Positions 18,643 through 27,052 are shown, counted from the stretch's first letter. The stretch: DNA of 64,000 bases from Pseudomonas brassicacearum (GCF_003732265.1 NZ_MOBK01000013.1:62001-126000); one strand, 5' to 3'. The notes: generated from the letters alone by a model not told the origin. Made by a program: numbers and translations.

Positions 18643-19275
18643 TTATTCGGTGCTACCCAAACCTTGCCAGTGTTTGAGGCCGATGAAGATGAAGCGCAGT
18701 TGCTGCGTGATTTTCGCTTGCGGCGTCAGATGCTCCGGTAGCGCTTCGGCGGGCGGATCAATGATGTCCGGCAGTGTCGCGAACACACTTTTTACAATCA
18801 GGTCCGCCATCACGCTCAACCCGGCAATGTCCAGATGCTGCAGCTTTGGCATCAACGACAAGTCTGCCGCCAAATCCGAACTGATGTCCTCACGCAACCG
18901 CCCGATCGCCAACCGCACGGGCAGCGATCCGCCATATTGCTCGCGGGCAAGAAACAGAAATTGCGAACGATTGGCGCTGACCACGTCGAGAAAGATCCGC
19001 ACCGAGGCATCAATGATGCCGCCCATGACGAATTCGTTATGGCGCACCAGGCGAATGGTTTCGCGGAAGGTCTGGCCGACTTCGCTCACCAGTACCAGGC
19101 CCAGTTCGTCCATATCGGCGAAATGCCGGTAGAAACCGGTGGGCACGATGCCGGCGGTTTTCGCCACTTCGCGCAGACTGAGGCTGCCGAATCCTCGGCC
19201 ACACTCCATCAGGTGACGGGCAGCGTCCATCAGGGCGTTGCGGGTTTGTTGTTTCTGTTCGGCGCGGGGCAGCAT
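18643..19275 (-). CDS. desT: TetR-family regulator of fatty-acid desaturation, DesT
   Basis: 210 residues. The N-terminal TetR helix-turn-helix is LSLREVAKTAGIVPTGFYRHFADMDELG. The rest follows P. aeruginosa DesT closely as I remember it (MPRAEQKQQTR... ; NRSQFLFLAREQYGGSLPVR; FATLPDIIDPPAEALPEHL). DesT binds acyl-CoAs and represses the desCB desaturase operon according to the saturated/unsaturated ratio. P. aeruginosa also places desT beside ureEFG, as here. The desCB partners, expected beyond its start, are absent; a repeat-protein gene occupies the site. It may act on desaturase genes elsewhere. Confidence 0.9.
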   Translation of the reverse strand: MLPRAEQKQQTRNALMDAARHLMECGRGFGSLSLREVAKTAGIVPTGFYRHFADMDELGLVLVSEVGQTFRETIRLVRHNEFVMGGIIDASVRIFLDVVSANRSQFLFLAREQYGGSLPVRLAIGRLREDISSDLAADLSLMPKLQHLDIAGLSVMADLIVKSVFATLPDIIDPPAEALPEHLTPQAKITQQLRFIFIGLKHWQGLGSTE

Positions 19276-19384
19276 CGCAAGGGTGTTTTCTGGACAGGAC
19301 AGCGGCGCACTCTAGCAAATCGGCTTCGCTGGCGTCGAACGACTATCGGGGGGCAGGCGGGGAATTGCGGCTTCTCTATAAGTC

Positions 19385-19415
19385 AAAAGCCCAATCCGGG
19401 GATTGGGCTTTTTTT
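19385..19415. terminator. Rho-independent terminator, probably for the repeat protein gene
   Basis: 12-bp perfect stem AAAAGCCCAATC / GATTGGGCTTTT with a 4-base loop and a T run extending on the plus strand. A/T flanks on both sides make it usable from either direction; the gene ending here (19433, minus) stops 18 bases away. Confidence 0.88.
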
Positions 19416-19432
19416 CAGGGCGGCCATGAGGC

Positions 19433-19861
19433 TTAGCTCAAAGCGCTGTTGCGTTCGATCACACGGTCACCACCACCTTCAGCCAGGGTTTGGCCTTGTG
19501 GGGTACGGTCGGAACCGTCGGCAGCGAGGGTTTGGCCTTGTGGAGTGCGATCGGAACCGTCGGCAGCCAGGGTTTGGCCTTGTGGAGTACGCTCGGAACC
19601 GTCGGCAGCCAGGGTTTGACCTTGTGGGGTGCGATCCGAGCCATCTTGAGTGATCAGGCCTTTTTCTTTCAGGCGATCGTTACCGCCTTCGGCAAGGGTC
19701 TGGCCTTGTGGAGTGCGCTCGGAACCATCGGCGGCGACGGTTTGGCTGAACACCGAGTGACTGTCTTTGACTTGCGGAGTGGCCTGATCAGCGGCTGGCA
19801 GAGCGAAAGCGGTGCTGGCTAGCATCGAGAGGGTCAGACTAAGCAGTAATTGGCGTTTCAT
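19433..19861 (-). CDS. secreted protein with 14-residue TPQGQTLAADGSDR repeats
   Basis: 142 residues. A signal peptide (MKRQLLLSLTLSMLASTAFALPA) leads a mature chain made mostly of the unit RTPQGQTLAADGSD. Four consecutive copies stand at the C-terminal end and one more stands apart near the middle, each with TLA(A/E)(D/G)G(S/G/N)(D/E). It is hydrophilic, acidic, without Cys and probably disordered. AAGGAG precedes the ATG by 9 bases; the open frame upstream (to 19960) has no such site. Similar short Pseudomonas proteins exist, but I know of no established function. The AADGS(D/E) pattern could bind calcium or other cations; that is speculation. Confidence 0.75.
   Translation of the reverse strand: MKRQLLLSLTLSMLASTAFALPAADQATPQVKDSHSVFSQTVAADGSERTPQGQTLAEGGNDRLKEKGLITQDGSDRTPQGQTLAADGSERTPQGQTLAADGSDRTPQGQTLAADGSDRTPQGQTLAEGGGDRVIERNSALS
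19486..19653 (-). repeat. tandem 42-bp coding repeats
   Basis: Four head-to-tail 42-bp units inside the secreted repeat protein gene; the word GGGTTTGGCCTTGTGG (plus strand, last unit slightly altered) begins at 19486, 19528, 19570 and 19612. Being a multiple of 3, unit gain or loss keeps the frame. Confidence 0.9.
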
Positions 19862-20250
19862 GATGGGTTGCTCCTTGGGAGGGCGATAAAGTGGGTACGA
19901 GGGCAATGCTACTCTCGATAAGTCGATATGAAAGTTCATAAACGCAATGGTAATAATCAACAGAATTGATTGTTCTGCTGGAGCGCTCTAGAACGGGCCT
20001 TTCCGGCGAGTGTTTTTGCACTGGAGTGGGTAGTTTCGACTCACTAGCGCCGCACAACAGTGCGGGTGGCGGTAACACCGTTTGGAGCGCGCAGAGTGAT
20101 CGCGGGGGATTATTTGAACGTTAATAGGCTTTTCGGTTAAACCTGCGCGGCTTTTCCCAGTCCTAGCTGTCATGGCAGGCCGGTTCTGGCCTAACGTTTC
20201 ATACGTGCGTCGCAGTCAGGGCGCTCAGTCGTATTCAGGAGTCCTGTGCA
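19862..20250. other. 389-base divergent intergenic region
   Basis: It lies between the repeat protein gene (leftward) and asmA (rightward), so it must hold both promoters. An inverted repeat AATCAA-N5-TTGATT (19955-19971) lies about 95-110 bases before the repeat protein start. No promoter boxes stand out, and no gene or RNA is recognised. Confidence 0.5.
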
Positions 20251-22326
20251 ATGACGCGCACCCCCAAAATTTTTGCCTGGGTCTTTGCCAGTCTGGTGAT
20301 TCTGCTGGCGATACTCGTGCTGATCATCGTGTTCTTCGATTGGAACCGGATCAAACCTACGATCAACACCAAGGTCTCCGAAGAGCTGCACCGAGCGTTT
20401 GCTATCAATGGCAACCTCGCGGTGATCTGGCAGCGCGAGCCTGACGAGGGTGGCTGGCGGGCCTGGGTGCCGTGGCCGCATGTGGTGGCCGAAGACCTGA
20501 GCCTCGGCAACCCGGACTGGTCGAAACAACCGCAGATGGTCACCCTCAAGCGCGTCGAGCTGCGTATTTCGCCGCTGGCCCTGCTGGCGCAGCGGGTAGT
20601 GATCCCGCGCATCGACTTGACCGAACCGAACGCGCAGCTCCAGCGTTTGGCCGATGGCCGCGCCAACTGGACCTTCAAATTCGACCCGAAAGACCCCAAC
20701 GCCGAACCGTCGAACTGGGTGGTCGATATCGGCGCCATCGGCTTCGACAAGGGCCACGTCACCCTTGACGACCAGCACCTGAAGACGCAGCTCGATGTGC
20801 TCATCGATCCGCTGGGCAAGCCGATTCCGTTCAGCGACATCGTCGGTGACAAAGCCGCGAAAAGCGCCCTTGAGAAGGGTGCTGCGCCTCAGGACTACGC
20901 CTTCGCCCTCAAGGTCAAAGGCCAATACCACGCGCAGAAACTCGAAGGCTCTGGAAAGATCGGCGGCTTGTTGGCCCTGCAGGATGCGGCCAAACCGTTC
21001 CCGCTGCAGGCGCAGCTAAAGATTGCCGATACCAGCGTCGAACTGGCCGGCACCCTGACCGATCCGCTGAACCTCGGCGCGCTGGACCTGCGACTGAAAC
21101 TGGCCGGCACCAGCCTCGGCAATCTGTATCCGTTGACCGGCGTCACACTGCCGGATACGCCGCCGTACGCCACCGACGGGCATTTGATTGCCAAGCTGCA
21201 TGAGCCCGGTGGCGCGGTGTTCCGCTATGAAGAATTCAACGGCAAGATCGGCGAGAGTGACATTCATGGCAGCCTGGCGTACGTCGCCAGTCAGCCAAGG
21301 CCGAAGCTCAGTGGATCGTTGCTCTCCAACCAACTGTTGTTTGCCGACCTCGCACCGCTGATCGGTGCCGATTCCAATGCCAAGCAAAAGGCCCGCGGCG
21401 CTGACAGCCAGCAGCCGGCGGACAAAGTGTTGCCGGTCGAAGAGTTCAAGACCGAGCGCTGGCGTGAAATGGACGCTGACGTTGAATTCACCGGCAAGCG
21501 CATCGTCCACAGCGAAAAACTGCCGTTCACCGACCTCTATACGCATTTGGTGCTGACCGACGGCCAACTCAGCCTCGAACCCCTGCGCTTTGGCGTGGCG
21601 GGCGGCAATCTGGAAGCGCAGATTCGCTTGAATGGCCGGACTGAACCGCTGGAAGGACAGGCCAAACTCACAGCGCGCAAGTTCAAACTCAAGCAACTGT
21701 TCCCGACCTTCGAACCGATGAAAACCAGTTTCGGCGAGCTCAACGGCGACGCCGACATCTCCGGGCGCGGCAACTCGGTGGCCAAGCTGTTGGGCAGTGC
21801 CAACGGCAATCTGAAATTGCTGATCAATGACGGCGCGATCAGCCGCGAGCTGATGGAGCTGGCCGGGCTCAACGTCGGTAACTACGTGGTCGGCAAAATC
21901 TTTGGCGACAAGGAAGTGAAGATCAATTGCGCGGCGGCCGACTTCGATATCAAGACCGGGCTCGCCAACACGCGCCTGTTCGTCTTCGATACCGAGAACG
22001 CGATCATCTACATCGATGGCACCGCGAACATGGCGACCGAACAACTGGACCTGACCATTACGCCGGAGTCGAAGGGCTGGCGCCTGATTTCGCTGCGCTC
22101 GCCTCTATACGTGCGGGGCAAGTTCATCAAGCCGGACGCGGGGGTGAAAGCCGTGCCGCTGATGCTGCGCGGGGCGGGGATGGTGGCGTTGGGCGTGATT
22201 GCCGCGCCGGCGGCCGGGTTGCTGGCGCTGGTGGCACCGAGTGGGGGGGAGCCGAACCAGTGTGCGCCGTTGCTGGAGCAGATGAAGGCGGGCAAGGCGC
22301 CTGTGACGGTCAAGCCCACCAAGTAA
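20251..22326 (+). CDS. AsmA-family protein
   Basis: 691 residues. One N-terminal membrane helix (FAWVFASLVILLAILVLIIVFF) is followed by a long beta-rich periplasmic region, the AsmA arrangement. DWNRIKPTINTKVSEELHRAFAINGNLAV is the N-terminal AsmA block, and the C-terminal part contains FGELNGDADISGRGNSVAKLLGSANGNLKLL, the most conserved AsmA segment. Relatives help carry phospholipid across the envelope and influence outer-membrane assembly. A hydrophobic segment near the end (MVALGVIAAPAAGLLALV) could touch the membrane again. It is monocistronic, ended by a REPIN. Confidence 0.9.
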   Translation: MTRTPKIFAWVFASLVILLAILVLIIVFFDWNRIKPTINTKVSEELHRAFAINGNLAVIWQREPDEGGWRAWVPWPHVVAEDLSLGNPDWSKQPQMVTLKRVELRISPLALLAQRVVIPRIDLTEPNAQLQRLADGRANWTFKFDPKDPNAEPSNWVVDIGAIGFDKGHVTLDDQHLKTQLDVLIDPLGKPIPFSDIVGDKAAKSALEKGAAPQDYAFALKVKGQYHAQKLEGSGKIGGLLALQDAAKPFPLQAQLKIADTSVELAGTLTDPLNLGALDLRLKLAGTSLGNLYPLTGVTLPDTPPYATDGHLIAKLHEPGGAVFRYEEFNGKIGESDIHGSLAYVASQPRPKLSGSLLSNQLLFADLAPLIGADSNAKQKARGADSQQPADKVLPVEEFKTERWREMDADVEFTGKRIVHSEKLPFTDLYTHLVLTDGQLSLEPLRFGVAGGNLEAQIRLNGRTEPLEGQAKLTARKFKLKQLFPTFEPMKTSFGELNGDADISGRGNSVAKLLGSANGNLKLLINDGAISRELMELAGLNVGNYVVGKIFGDKEVKINCAAADFDIKTGLANTRLFVFDTENAIIYIDGTANMATEQLDLTITPESKGWRLISLRSPLYVRGKFIKPDAGVKAVPLMLRGAGMVALGVIAAPAAGLLALVAPSGGEPNQCAPLLEQMKAGKAPVTVKPTK

Positions 22327-22346
22327 ATGCGGCGTCAATGAAGACG

Positions 22347-22448
22347 CCTTCGCGAGCAAGTCGAATCGTCGCACCGCCGCTCCCACATTTCACCGAGTTC
22401 CTCCAGATGGAATACGGTCGAATGTGGGAGCGGGCTTGCTCGCGAAGG
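22347..22448. repeat. REPIN with an interrupted left arm
   Basis: The right arm is a normal REP (AATGTGGGAGCGGGCTTGCT...). The left arm reads CTTCGCGAGCAAG, then about 17 bases not found in the other copies (starting TCGAATCGTCGCACC), then CGCTCCCACATTT. It is either an insertion into one arm or a variant subtype. Confidence 0.85.
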
Positions 22449-22462
22449 CGGTGTAACAGGCG

Positions 22463-22993
22463 CTACAAATCTTTCAGAATGTCCGCCATGTCATCCGCAT
22501 GCTCTTCTTCCTGAGCCAGGATGTCCTCAAAGATCCGCCGCGTAGTCGGGTCTTTCTCGCCGATGTACTGGATGATCTCGCGATAGCTGTCGATGGCGAT
22601 GCGCTCGGCCACCAGGTCTTCGTAGACCATCTCCTTGAGGTTGTTCCCCGCCACGTACTGGGCATGGGAATTTTTCGACAGCAGATCCGGGTTGAACTCC
22701 GGTTCACCGCCCAGCTGCACAATGCGCTCGGCCAGGCGGTCGGCGTGTTCGGCTTCCTGGGTCGCGTGTTCGAGAAATTCATCGGCGGCTACATGGGCCT
22801 TCAAGCCATTGGCCATGAAGTAGTGACGCTTGTAGCGCAACACGCAGACCAGTTCGGTGGCCAACGAGGCGTTGAGCAGGCGCAGGACTTCATCACGGTC
22901 GGCGCTGTAGCTTTCAGTGACCGCGCCATTCTCGACATTCTTGCGAGCCCGTTCGCGAAGGGTGGTTACATCAGACAAATGCATGTCACTCAT
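22463..22993 (-). CDS. ferritin-like (bacterioferritin/Dps-type) protein
   Basis: 176 residues, a four-helix ferritin-like domain. The diiron ligands are readable: NASLATELVCVLRYKRHYF (first Glu), EHATQEAEHADRLAERI (ExxH), and IFEDILAQEEEHADDMADIL (second ExxH). An extra N-terminal tail of ~35 residues (TTLRERARKNVENGAVTESY) distinguishes it from classical Bfr. It probably oxidises Fe(II) and may store iron or protect DNA. No haem-ligand Met is obvious in the usual place. It stands alone, divergent from nothing, and is followed by a REPIN. Confidence 0.87.
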   Translation of the reverse strand: MSDMHLSDVTTLRERARKNVENGAVTESYSADRDEVLRLLNASLATELVCVLRYKRHYFMANGLKAHVAADEFLEHATQEAEHADRLAERIVQLGGEPEFNPDLLSKNSHAQYVAGNNLKEMVYEDLVAERIAIDSYREIIQYIGEKDPTTRRIFEDILAQEEEHADDMADILKDL

Positions 22994-23107
22994 TTCGTTC
23001 TCCTGGAGGCTAATCCGGTTTGCGTCACCTTCTAGAGAAGTGATCGCTACGAAAGTTGTGAGTCATGCGCGCGGCGAAAAGTTTGATGTAATTTGTAATC
23101 GACGGCA

Positions 23108-24010
23108 TCACGCCAACGCATGCCCGGACAACAACGCCTCCTCGCGTAACCACGCAAAAAATGCCCGGACCGGCGGATGCCGCTCGCGCCCCGGCACACA
23201 CAGTGCGCTATAGCCGGCGCCATCGACCTGAATCTCGCCGCGATACGCCACCAGCAACCCGCTGGCCACGCTTTCCGACACCAGAATATTGCTCGCCAGC
23301 ACCAGGCCTTGCCCGGCAATCGCTGCTTGCAGGGCGTAATGCTCTTCGTCGTATTCACGGACCGCCGGTTTGCCTGCCAACCATGACTCGCCTGACTGCG
23401 CGCACCACGTCTCCCAGCCGTGGGCGTACAGCTTGGAGTTGTGCCAGTGCACGCTGATCAGCGTCGGCGTGCGAGTGGCGGCCAGCGCCACTTGCTCGGG
23501 CGAGCCGTAGACGCCGAAGGACTCATCGAACAGGCACAAACCATAGAGGTTGGGATAGGTATCGAGGCTGTAGCGCAACACCAGATCGACGCTGGCGTCC
23601 TGATGCAGATCGATCACTTCACAATGGGTGTCCAGGCGCAGGCTGATGCCGGGATGGCGCGCATAAAAGCGCCCGAGGCGCGGCACCAGCCACAACGCCG
23701 CGAAGGCTGCCGTGGTGGAAACCGTCAGGCTCGCGCCGTTGCGTTGCGGACGCAAGGTGTCAACGCTTTGCGCCACGTCCAGAAAAGCACCGTGCAGGCT
23801 GCGGAACAACCGTTCGCCGCCGTCGGTCAGGCGCACTTGCCGGGGCAAGCGCTCGAACAGCGGCACGCCGAGCCAGGTTTCCAGGGATCGAATCTGATGG
23901 GACACCGCCGTCGGCGTCACCGAGAGTTCTTCGGCGGCAGCCTTGAAGCTCAACAAGCGGGACGCGGACTCAAAGGCGCGCAGGGCGGTCAGCGGTAACG
24001 AGGCAAACAT
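23108..24010 (-). CDS. LysR-family regulator divergent from the azoreductase
   Basis: 300 residues. The helix-turn-helix is LLSFKAAAEELSVTPTAVSHQIRSLETWLGVPLFERLPR, with a GcvA-type effector domain (FAALWLVPRLGRFYARHPGISLRLDTHCEVIDL). It is transcribed away from the flavoprotein-SMR pair, with 120 bases between starts and a T-N11-A palindrome in that gap. It most likely controls those genes and itself. The ligand is unknown; quinones, aromatic electrophiles or oxidants are possible. Confidence 0.9.
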   Translation of the reverse strand: MFASLPLTALRAFESASRLLSFKAAAEELSVTPTAVSHQIRSLETWLGVPLFERLPRQVRLTDGGERLFRSLHGAFLDVAQSVDTLRPQRNGASLTVSTTAAFAALWLVPRLGRFYARHPGISLRLDTHCEVIDLHQDASVDLVLRYSLDTYPNLYGLCLFDESFGVYGSPEQVALAATRTPTLISVHWHNSKLYAHGWETWCAQSGESWLAGKPAVREYDEEHYALQAAIAGQGLVLASNILVSESVASGLLVAYRGEIQVDGAGYSALCVPGRERHPPVRAFFAWLREEALLSGHALA

Positions 24011-24022
24011 TCAAGGCTCCAC

Positions 24023-24041
24023 GGATGAAATGAATTCATCC
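24023..24041. promoter_or_regulatory. LysR operator (T-N11-A palindrome)
   Basis: GGATGAA-N5-TTCATCC, a perfect 7-bp inverted repeat containing ATGAA-N5-TTCAT, which fits the LysR box T-N11-A (T24026, A24038). It lies 13 bases before the lysR start and 90 before the azoreductase, the typical recognition-site position. Confidence 0.72.
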
Positions 24042-24130
24042 TGACTGATTTCTGCTCATTTGAAGCGGTGGGCGGTGAGCTTCAAGCTGCAAACCACACG
24101 CCGTTCGAGTGTAATCCCGAGGAGATTCAG

Positions 24131-24769
24131 ATGAGTAGAATTCTTGCCATTCACGCCAGCCCCCGTGGCGACCGCTCTCACTCCCGCCGTTTGGCTGAAG
24201 TGTTTGTTTCAGCCTGGCAGGCGCGCCATCCGCACGCTCAGTTGACCCGTCGTGAAGTCGGCCGGGCGCTGATTCCACCGGTCAACGAAGCCTTTATAGC
24301 CGCCGCGTTTTACCCGGAACCGGATGCGCGACCGCTGTCGATGCAGGCTGATCTGGCGTTCAGCGATGAACTGGTGAGCGAGTTGCTCGACCATGATCTG
24401 CTGGTGATTTCCACGCCGATGCACAACTTCAGCGTGCCCAGCGGCCTCAAGGCGTGGATCGATCAGATTGTGCGGCTCGGCCTGACGTTCAATCACACTT
24501 TGGACAACAGTGTGGCTCAATACGAGCCGCTGGTACGAGGCAAAAAAGCCTTGATTGTCACCAGTCGCGGCGGCTTCGGTTTCGGTCCGGGCGGTGAGCT
24601 GGAAGCCATGAACCACGCTGATCCCTTGCTGCGCACGGCATTGGGATTCATCGGCATCACCGACATCACGGTGGTCGCCGCCGAGGGCGAAGAGTCCGAA
24701 GAACGCACCTTCCGGATCTCCGCCGCCGAGGCCGAGCAGCGCCTGTTGGCGCTGGCCAGGGCGTTCTAG
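24131..24769 (+). CDS. FMN-dependent NADH azoreductase / quinone reductase
   Basis: 212 residues, flavodoxin-like fold of the AzoR family. The N-terminal ILAIHASPRGDRSHSRRLAEVFV binds the FMN phosphate. STPMHNFSVPSGLKAWIDQIVRLGLTF is the family core around the isoalloxazine ring, followed by TSRGGFGFGPGG. It reduces azo compounds and quinones with NADH and probably detoxifies them. ATG 24131 has GAGGAG 8 bases upstream, so the 21 extra in-frame residues are not used. The SMR gene starts on the next base after its stop, a tight two-gene operon. Confidence 0.9.
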   Translation: MSRILAIHASPRGDRSHSRRLAEVFVSAWQARHPHAQLTRREVGRALIPPVNEAFIAAAFYPEPDARPLSMQADLAFSDELVSELLDHDLLVISTPMHNFSVPSGLKAWIDQIVRLGLTFNHTLDNSVAQYEPLVRGKKALIVTSRGGFGFGPGGELEAMNHADPLLRTALGFIGITDITVVAAEGEESEERTFRISAAEAEQRLLALARAF

Positions 24770-25075
24770 ATGGCCTGGCTGTTTCTGCTGATCGCCGCCG
24801 GGTTCGAAGTCACCTTCGCCATGGGCATGAAGTACGCCGAAGGTTTCACCCGGCTCTGGCCATCGCTGATCACTGTGGTGACCGCCGTGGGCGGGATTTA
24901 CTTCCTGACCCTGGCCATGCGCGAGTTGCCGGTGAGCATCGCGTATCCGATCTGGACCGCCATCGGTTCACTGGGCACGGTATTCCTTGGGTTTGCGTTG
25001 CTGGGCGAAAGCCTGACGGCGATCAAACTGGTGTCGGTCGGGCTGATCGTGGCGGGTGTGGTTGGGTTGAAGTAG
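24770..25075 (+). CDS. small multidrug resistance (SMR) family transporter
   Basis: 101 residues with four membrane helices. The active-site Glu is in LIAAGFEVTFAMGMKYAEGFTRLWPS, placed as in SugE/Gdx and EmrE. Later LPVSIAYPIWTAIGSLGTV and LLGESLTAIKLVSVGLIVAGVVGLK complete the fold. The KYAEGFTRLWPS region is closer to SugE (guanidinium exporter, Gdx) than to EmrE. Neither a guanidine riboswitch nor a guanidine-degrading neighbour is present. Linkage to an azoreductase suggests export of a quaternary or aromatic cation made by it. The start codon abuts the previous stop (TAGATG), so it depends on coupling. Confidence 0.87.
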   Translation: MAWLFLLIAAGFEVTFAMGMKYAEGFTRLWPSLITVVTAVGGIYFLTLAMRELPVSIAYPIWTAIGSLGTVFLGFALLGESLTAIKLVSVGLIVAGVVGLK

Positions 25076-25172
25076 GGCAGTTGTCATAGACTGGTCATCT
25101 TCGGTGACGATGCTTGGCTGACGTCTTGCATCGCGCCTTGCTTCATCTCACCGACCACAAGGACGTTCGCCC

Positions 25173-26063
25173 ATGTCGCAAGGTTCCGCCACGCGTTACC
25201 CGTTGGTATTGGTCCCCGGAATGCTCGGGTTTATCCGACTGGTGCTCTACCCCTACTGGTACGGCATCGTCTCGGCGTTGCGCCAGGGTGGGGCAACCGT
25301 GTTTGCGGTGCAGGTTTCGCCGCTCCATTCCAGTGAAGTGCGCGGTGAGCAACTGCTGGTGCGGATCGAGGAAATCCTGCGCGAGACCGGGGCCGAGAAG
25401 GTCAACCTGTTCGGTCACAGCCAGGGTTCGCTGACGGCCCGATACGCGGCCGCTAAACGCCCGGACCTTGTGGCATCGGTGACCTCGGTGGCCGGGCCGA
25501 ATCACGGTTCGGAACTGGCCGATTACCTGCACAAACACTATCCGCATGACAGCGCCATGGGCCGCTTGCTGACCTTTCTATTGCGGATGATTGCCGCGTT
25601 GATGAGCCTGCTCGACACCGGTTATCGCGGGCCGAAGCTGCCGGTGGATGTCCATGCTTCCCATCACTCGCTCACCACTGAAGGCGTGGCGCTGTTCAAT
25701 CAGCGTTATCCACAGGGCCTGCCTGAAACCTGGGGCGGGTACGGGCCGGAGGAGGTCAATGGCGTGCGTTATTACTCGTGGTCCGGGACGTTGCAGCCCG
25801 GCATTACCGATCGCGGGCGCAACCTGTTGGACGGGACTAATCGCAGTTGCCGGTTGTTTGCCAAAACCTTTGTGAGGGAGGTCGGGCATTGCGACGGGAT
25901 GGTCGGGCGGTACAGCTCGCACCTGGGGACGGTGATTGGCGATGAGTATCCGCTGGACCACTTCGACATCGTCAATCAGTCGCTGGGGCTGGTGGGGAAG
26001 GGGGCCGAGCCGATTCGGTTGTTCGTCGAGCATGCCGCCCGGTTGAAAGCGGCAGGCGTTTAG
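25173..26063 (+). CDS. family I triacylglycerol lipase (LipC/LipA-like)
   Basis: 296 residues, alpha/beta hydrolase. YPLVLVPGMLGF gives the oxyanion-hole region and GHSQG the nucleophile Ser83. The Asp in GHCDGMVGRYSSHLG and His in YPLDHFDIVNQ align with the catalytic Asp and His of P. aeruginosa LipA; the Asp after that His corresponds to a calcium ligand. Unlike secreted LipA there is no Sec signal peptide, and no lipase foldase gene lies nearby. It may be cytoplasmic or leave the cell by another route, as proposed for some LipC-type enzymes. It is ended by a palindrome shared with the convergent DMT gene. Confidence 0.88.
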   Translation: MSQGSATRYPLVLVPGMLGFIRLVLYPYWYGIVSALRQGGATVFAVQVSPLHSSEVRGEQLLVRIEEILRETGAEKVNLFGHSQGSLTARYAAAKRPDLVASVTSVAGPNHGSELADYLHKHYPHDSAMGRLLTFLLRMIAALMSLLDTGYRGPKLPVDVHASHHSLTTEGVALFNQRYPQGLPETWGGYGPEEVNGVRYYSWSGTLQPGITDRGRNLLDGTNRSCRLFAKTFVREVGHCDGMVGRYSSHLGTVIGDEYPLDHFDIVNQSLGLVGKGAEPIRLFVEHAARLKAAGV

Positions 26064-26064
26064 A

Positions 26065-26098
26065 CCTGTGGCGAGGGGGCTTGCCCCCTCGCCACAGG
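26065..26098. terminator. palindrome between convergent lipase and DMT genes
   Basis: CCTGTGGCGAGGGGGC followed at once by its mirror TTGCCCCCTCGCCACAGG: a 15-16 bp perfect stem with a very short loop. It has no T run but sits exactly between two converging stop codons. It is the core of the composite repeat at 2605, here standing alone. Confidence 0.7.
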
Positions 26099-26101
26099 GG
26101 A

Positions 26102-26977
26102 TTATGTGCGGCCAATCACCGTGGTCCAGCGCTCAGAAAGCACCACCCCACCCAGCGTCAACAGCCCGCCCACCAGGTGGTACATCGCCAACTGCTCATG
26201 CAGCACCACCGCCGCAATCAGCGCCGTAATCACTGGCAGCAAATTGAAAAACAATGTGGTCCGGCTCGGTCCCAACCGCACCACCGCCTGCATCCACGCC
26301 AGCGGTGCCAACATCGACGCCAGCAGGCACGCGTAAAGCACCAGCGGAATATTCTGCAGCGTCAGCCCGACTTTCGGTGAAATGACAAACAGTGGAAACA
26401 GCACCACCACCGCCACCCACACCTGCATATACAACAACACCAAGGGCGGCAAACGCAGCTGCCATTTTTTCAGCAAGGTGCTGTAAATCGCGTAGGCCAG
26501 CGTGGCGATCAACATCATCGCGTCACCCAGGTTCACGCCATGTTCCAGCAGCGCGCCGAGGCTGCCGGAAGAAACCACCACCAACACACCGGCAAACGAC
26601 AGCACGGCACCGGCCAATGCGCCGACAGTCAGGCGTTGGCCGAGGCTGATGATCGCCATGGCCAGCGACATCAGCGGCATCAGCGACAGGATGATCCCCA
26701 TGTTGGTGGCCGACGTCAGCGCCGCGGCGAAGTAAGCCAGGCTCTGATAGACCGCCATGCCCAGCACACCGAGAACGAAAATCTTGCCCAGGTTCGGCCG
26801 AATCTGCGGCCAATGCGCGATTACCGGTTTGAGCATGAACGGCGTGAACAGCATCCCGGCCAGCAGCCAGCGGTAGAAACCGATCTCGGCGGGGAAGATC
26901 GCCCCGGCCGACATTTTGGTGATCACGGTGTTGCCAGCCCAAATGAAAATGGCCAGCAGGGGATAAGCGTATTGCAT
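26102..26977 (-). CDS. EamA/DMT-family exporter
   Basis: 291 residues, ten hydrophobic helices in two EamA repeats (AYPLLAIFIWAGNTVITKMSAGAIFPAEIGFYRW begins the first). It is probably a metabolite or drug exporter. The start at 26977 is chosen because the protein then begins at the first helix (MQYAYPLLAIFIWAG); the 38 residues open upstream are charged and overlap the operator. It is divergent from an AraC regulator across a strong palindrome, so it is very likely that regulator's target. Confidence 0.88.
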   Translation of the reverse strand: MQYAYPLLAIFIWAGNTVITKMSAGAIFPAEIGFYRWLLAGMLFTPFMLKPVIAHWPQIRPNLGKIFVLGVLGMAVYQSLAYFAAALTSATNMGIILSLMPLMSLAMAIISLGQRLTVGALAGAVLSFAGVLVVVSSGSLGALLEHGVNLGDAMMLIATLAYAIYSTLLKKWQLRLPPLVLLYMQVWVAVVVLFPLFVISPKVGLTLQNIPLVLYACLLASMLAPLAWMQAVVRLGPSRTTLFFNLLPVITALIAAVVLHEQLAMYHLVGGLLTLGGVVLSERWTTVIGRT

Positions 26978-27016
26978 CGGAAAAAACCAGAACGTTAATG
27001 AGGGGCGATTATCCGC

Positions 27017-27052
27017 TTGTCTGGATACAAGCCTATACTTCGATCCAGACAA
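27017..27052. promoter_or_regulatory. operator between the DMT exporter and the AraC regulator
   Basis: Perfect 10-bp inverted repeat TTGTCTGGAT (27017-27026) and ATCCAGACAA (27043-27052) with a 16-base spacer, in the 97-base gap between divergent starts. The half-site spacing of 26 bases puts both on about the same DNA face. It most likely binds the AraC-family protein at 27075 and controls both directions. Confidence 0.8.

Noticed and set aside
19955..19971. AATCAA-N5-TTGATT as an Anr/FNR box
   Set aside because: The FNR box is TTGAT-N4-ATCAA; here the halves are inverted in order and spacing is 5.
24770..25172. Guanidine riboswitch near the SugE-like SMR gene
   Set aside because: The gene starts on the base after the azoreductase stop, leaving no leader, and no riboswitch-like motif is seen.
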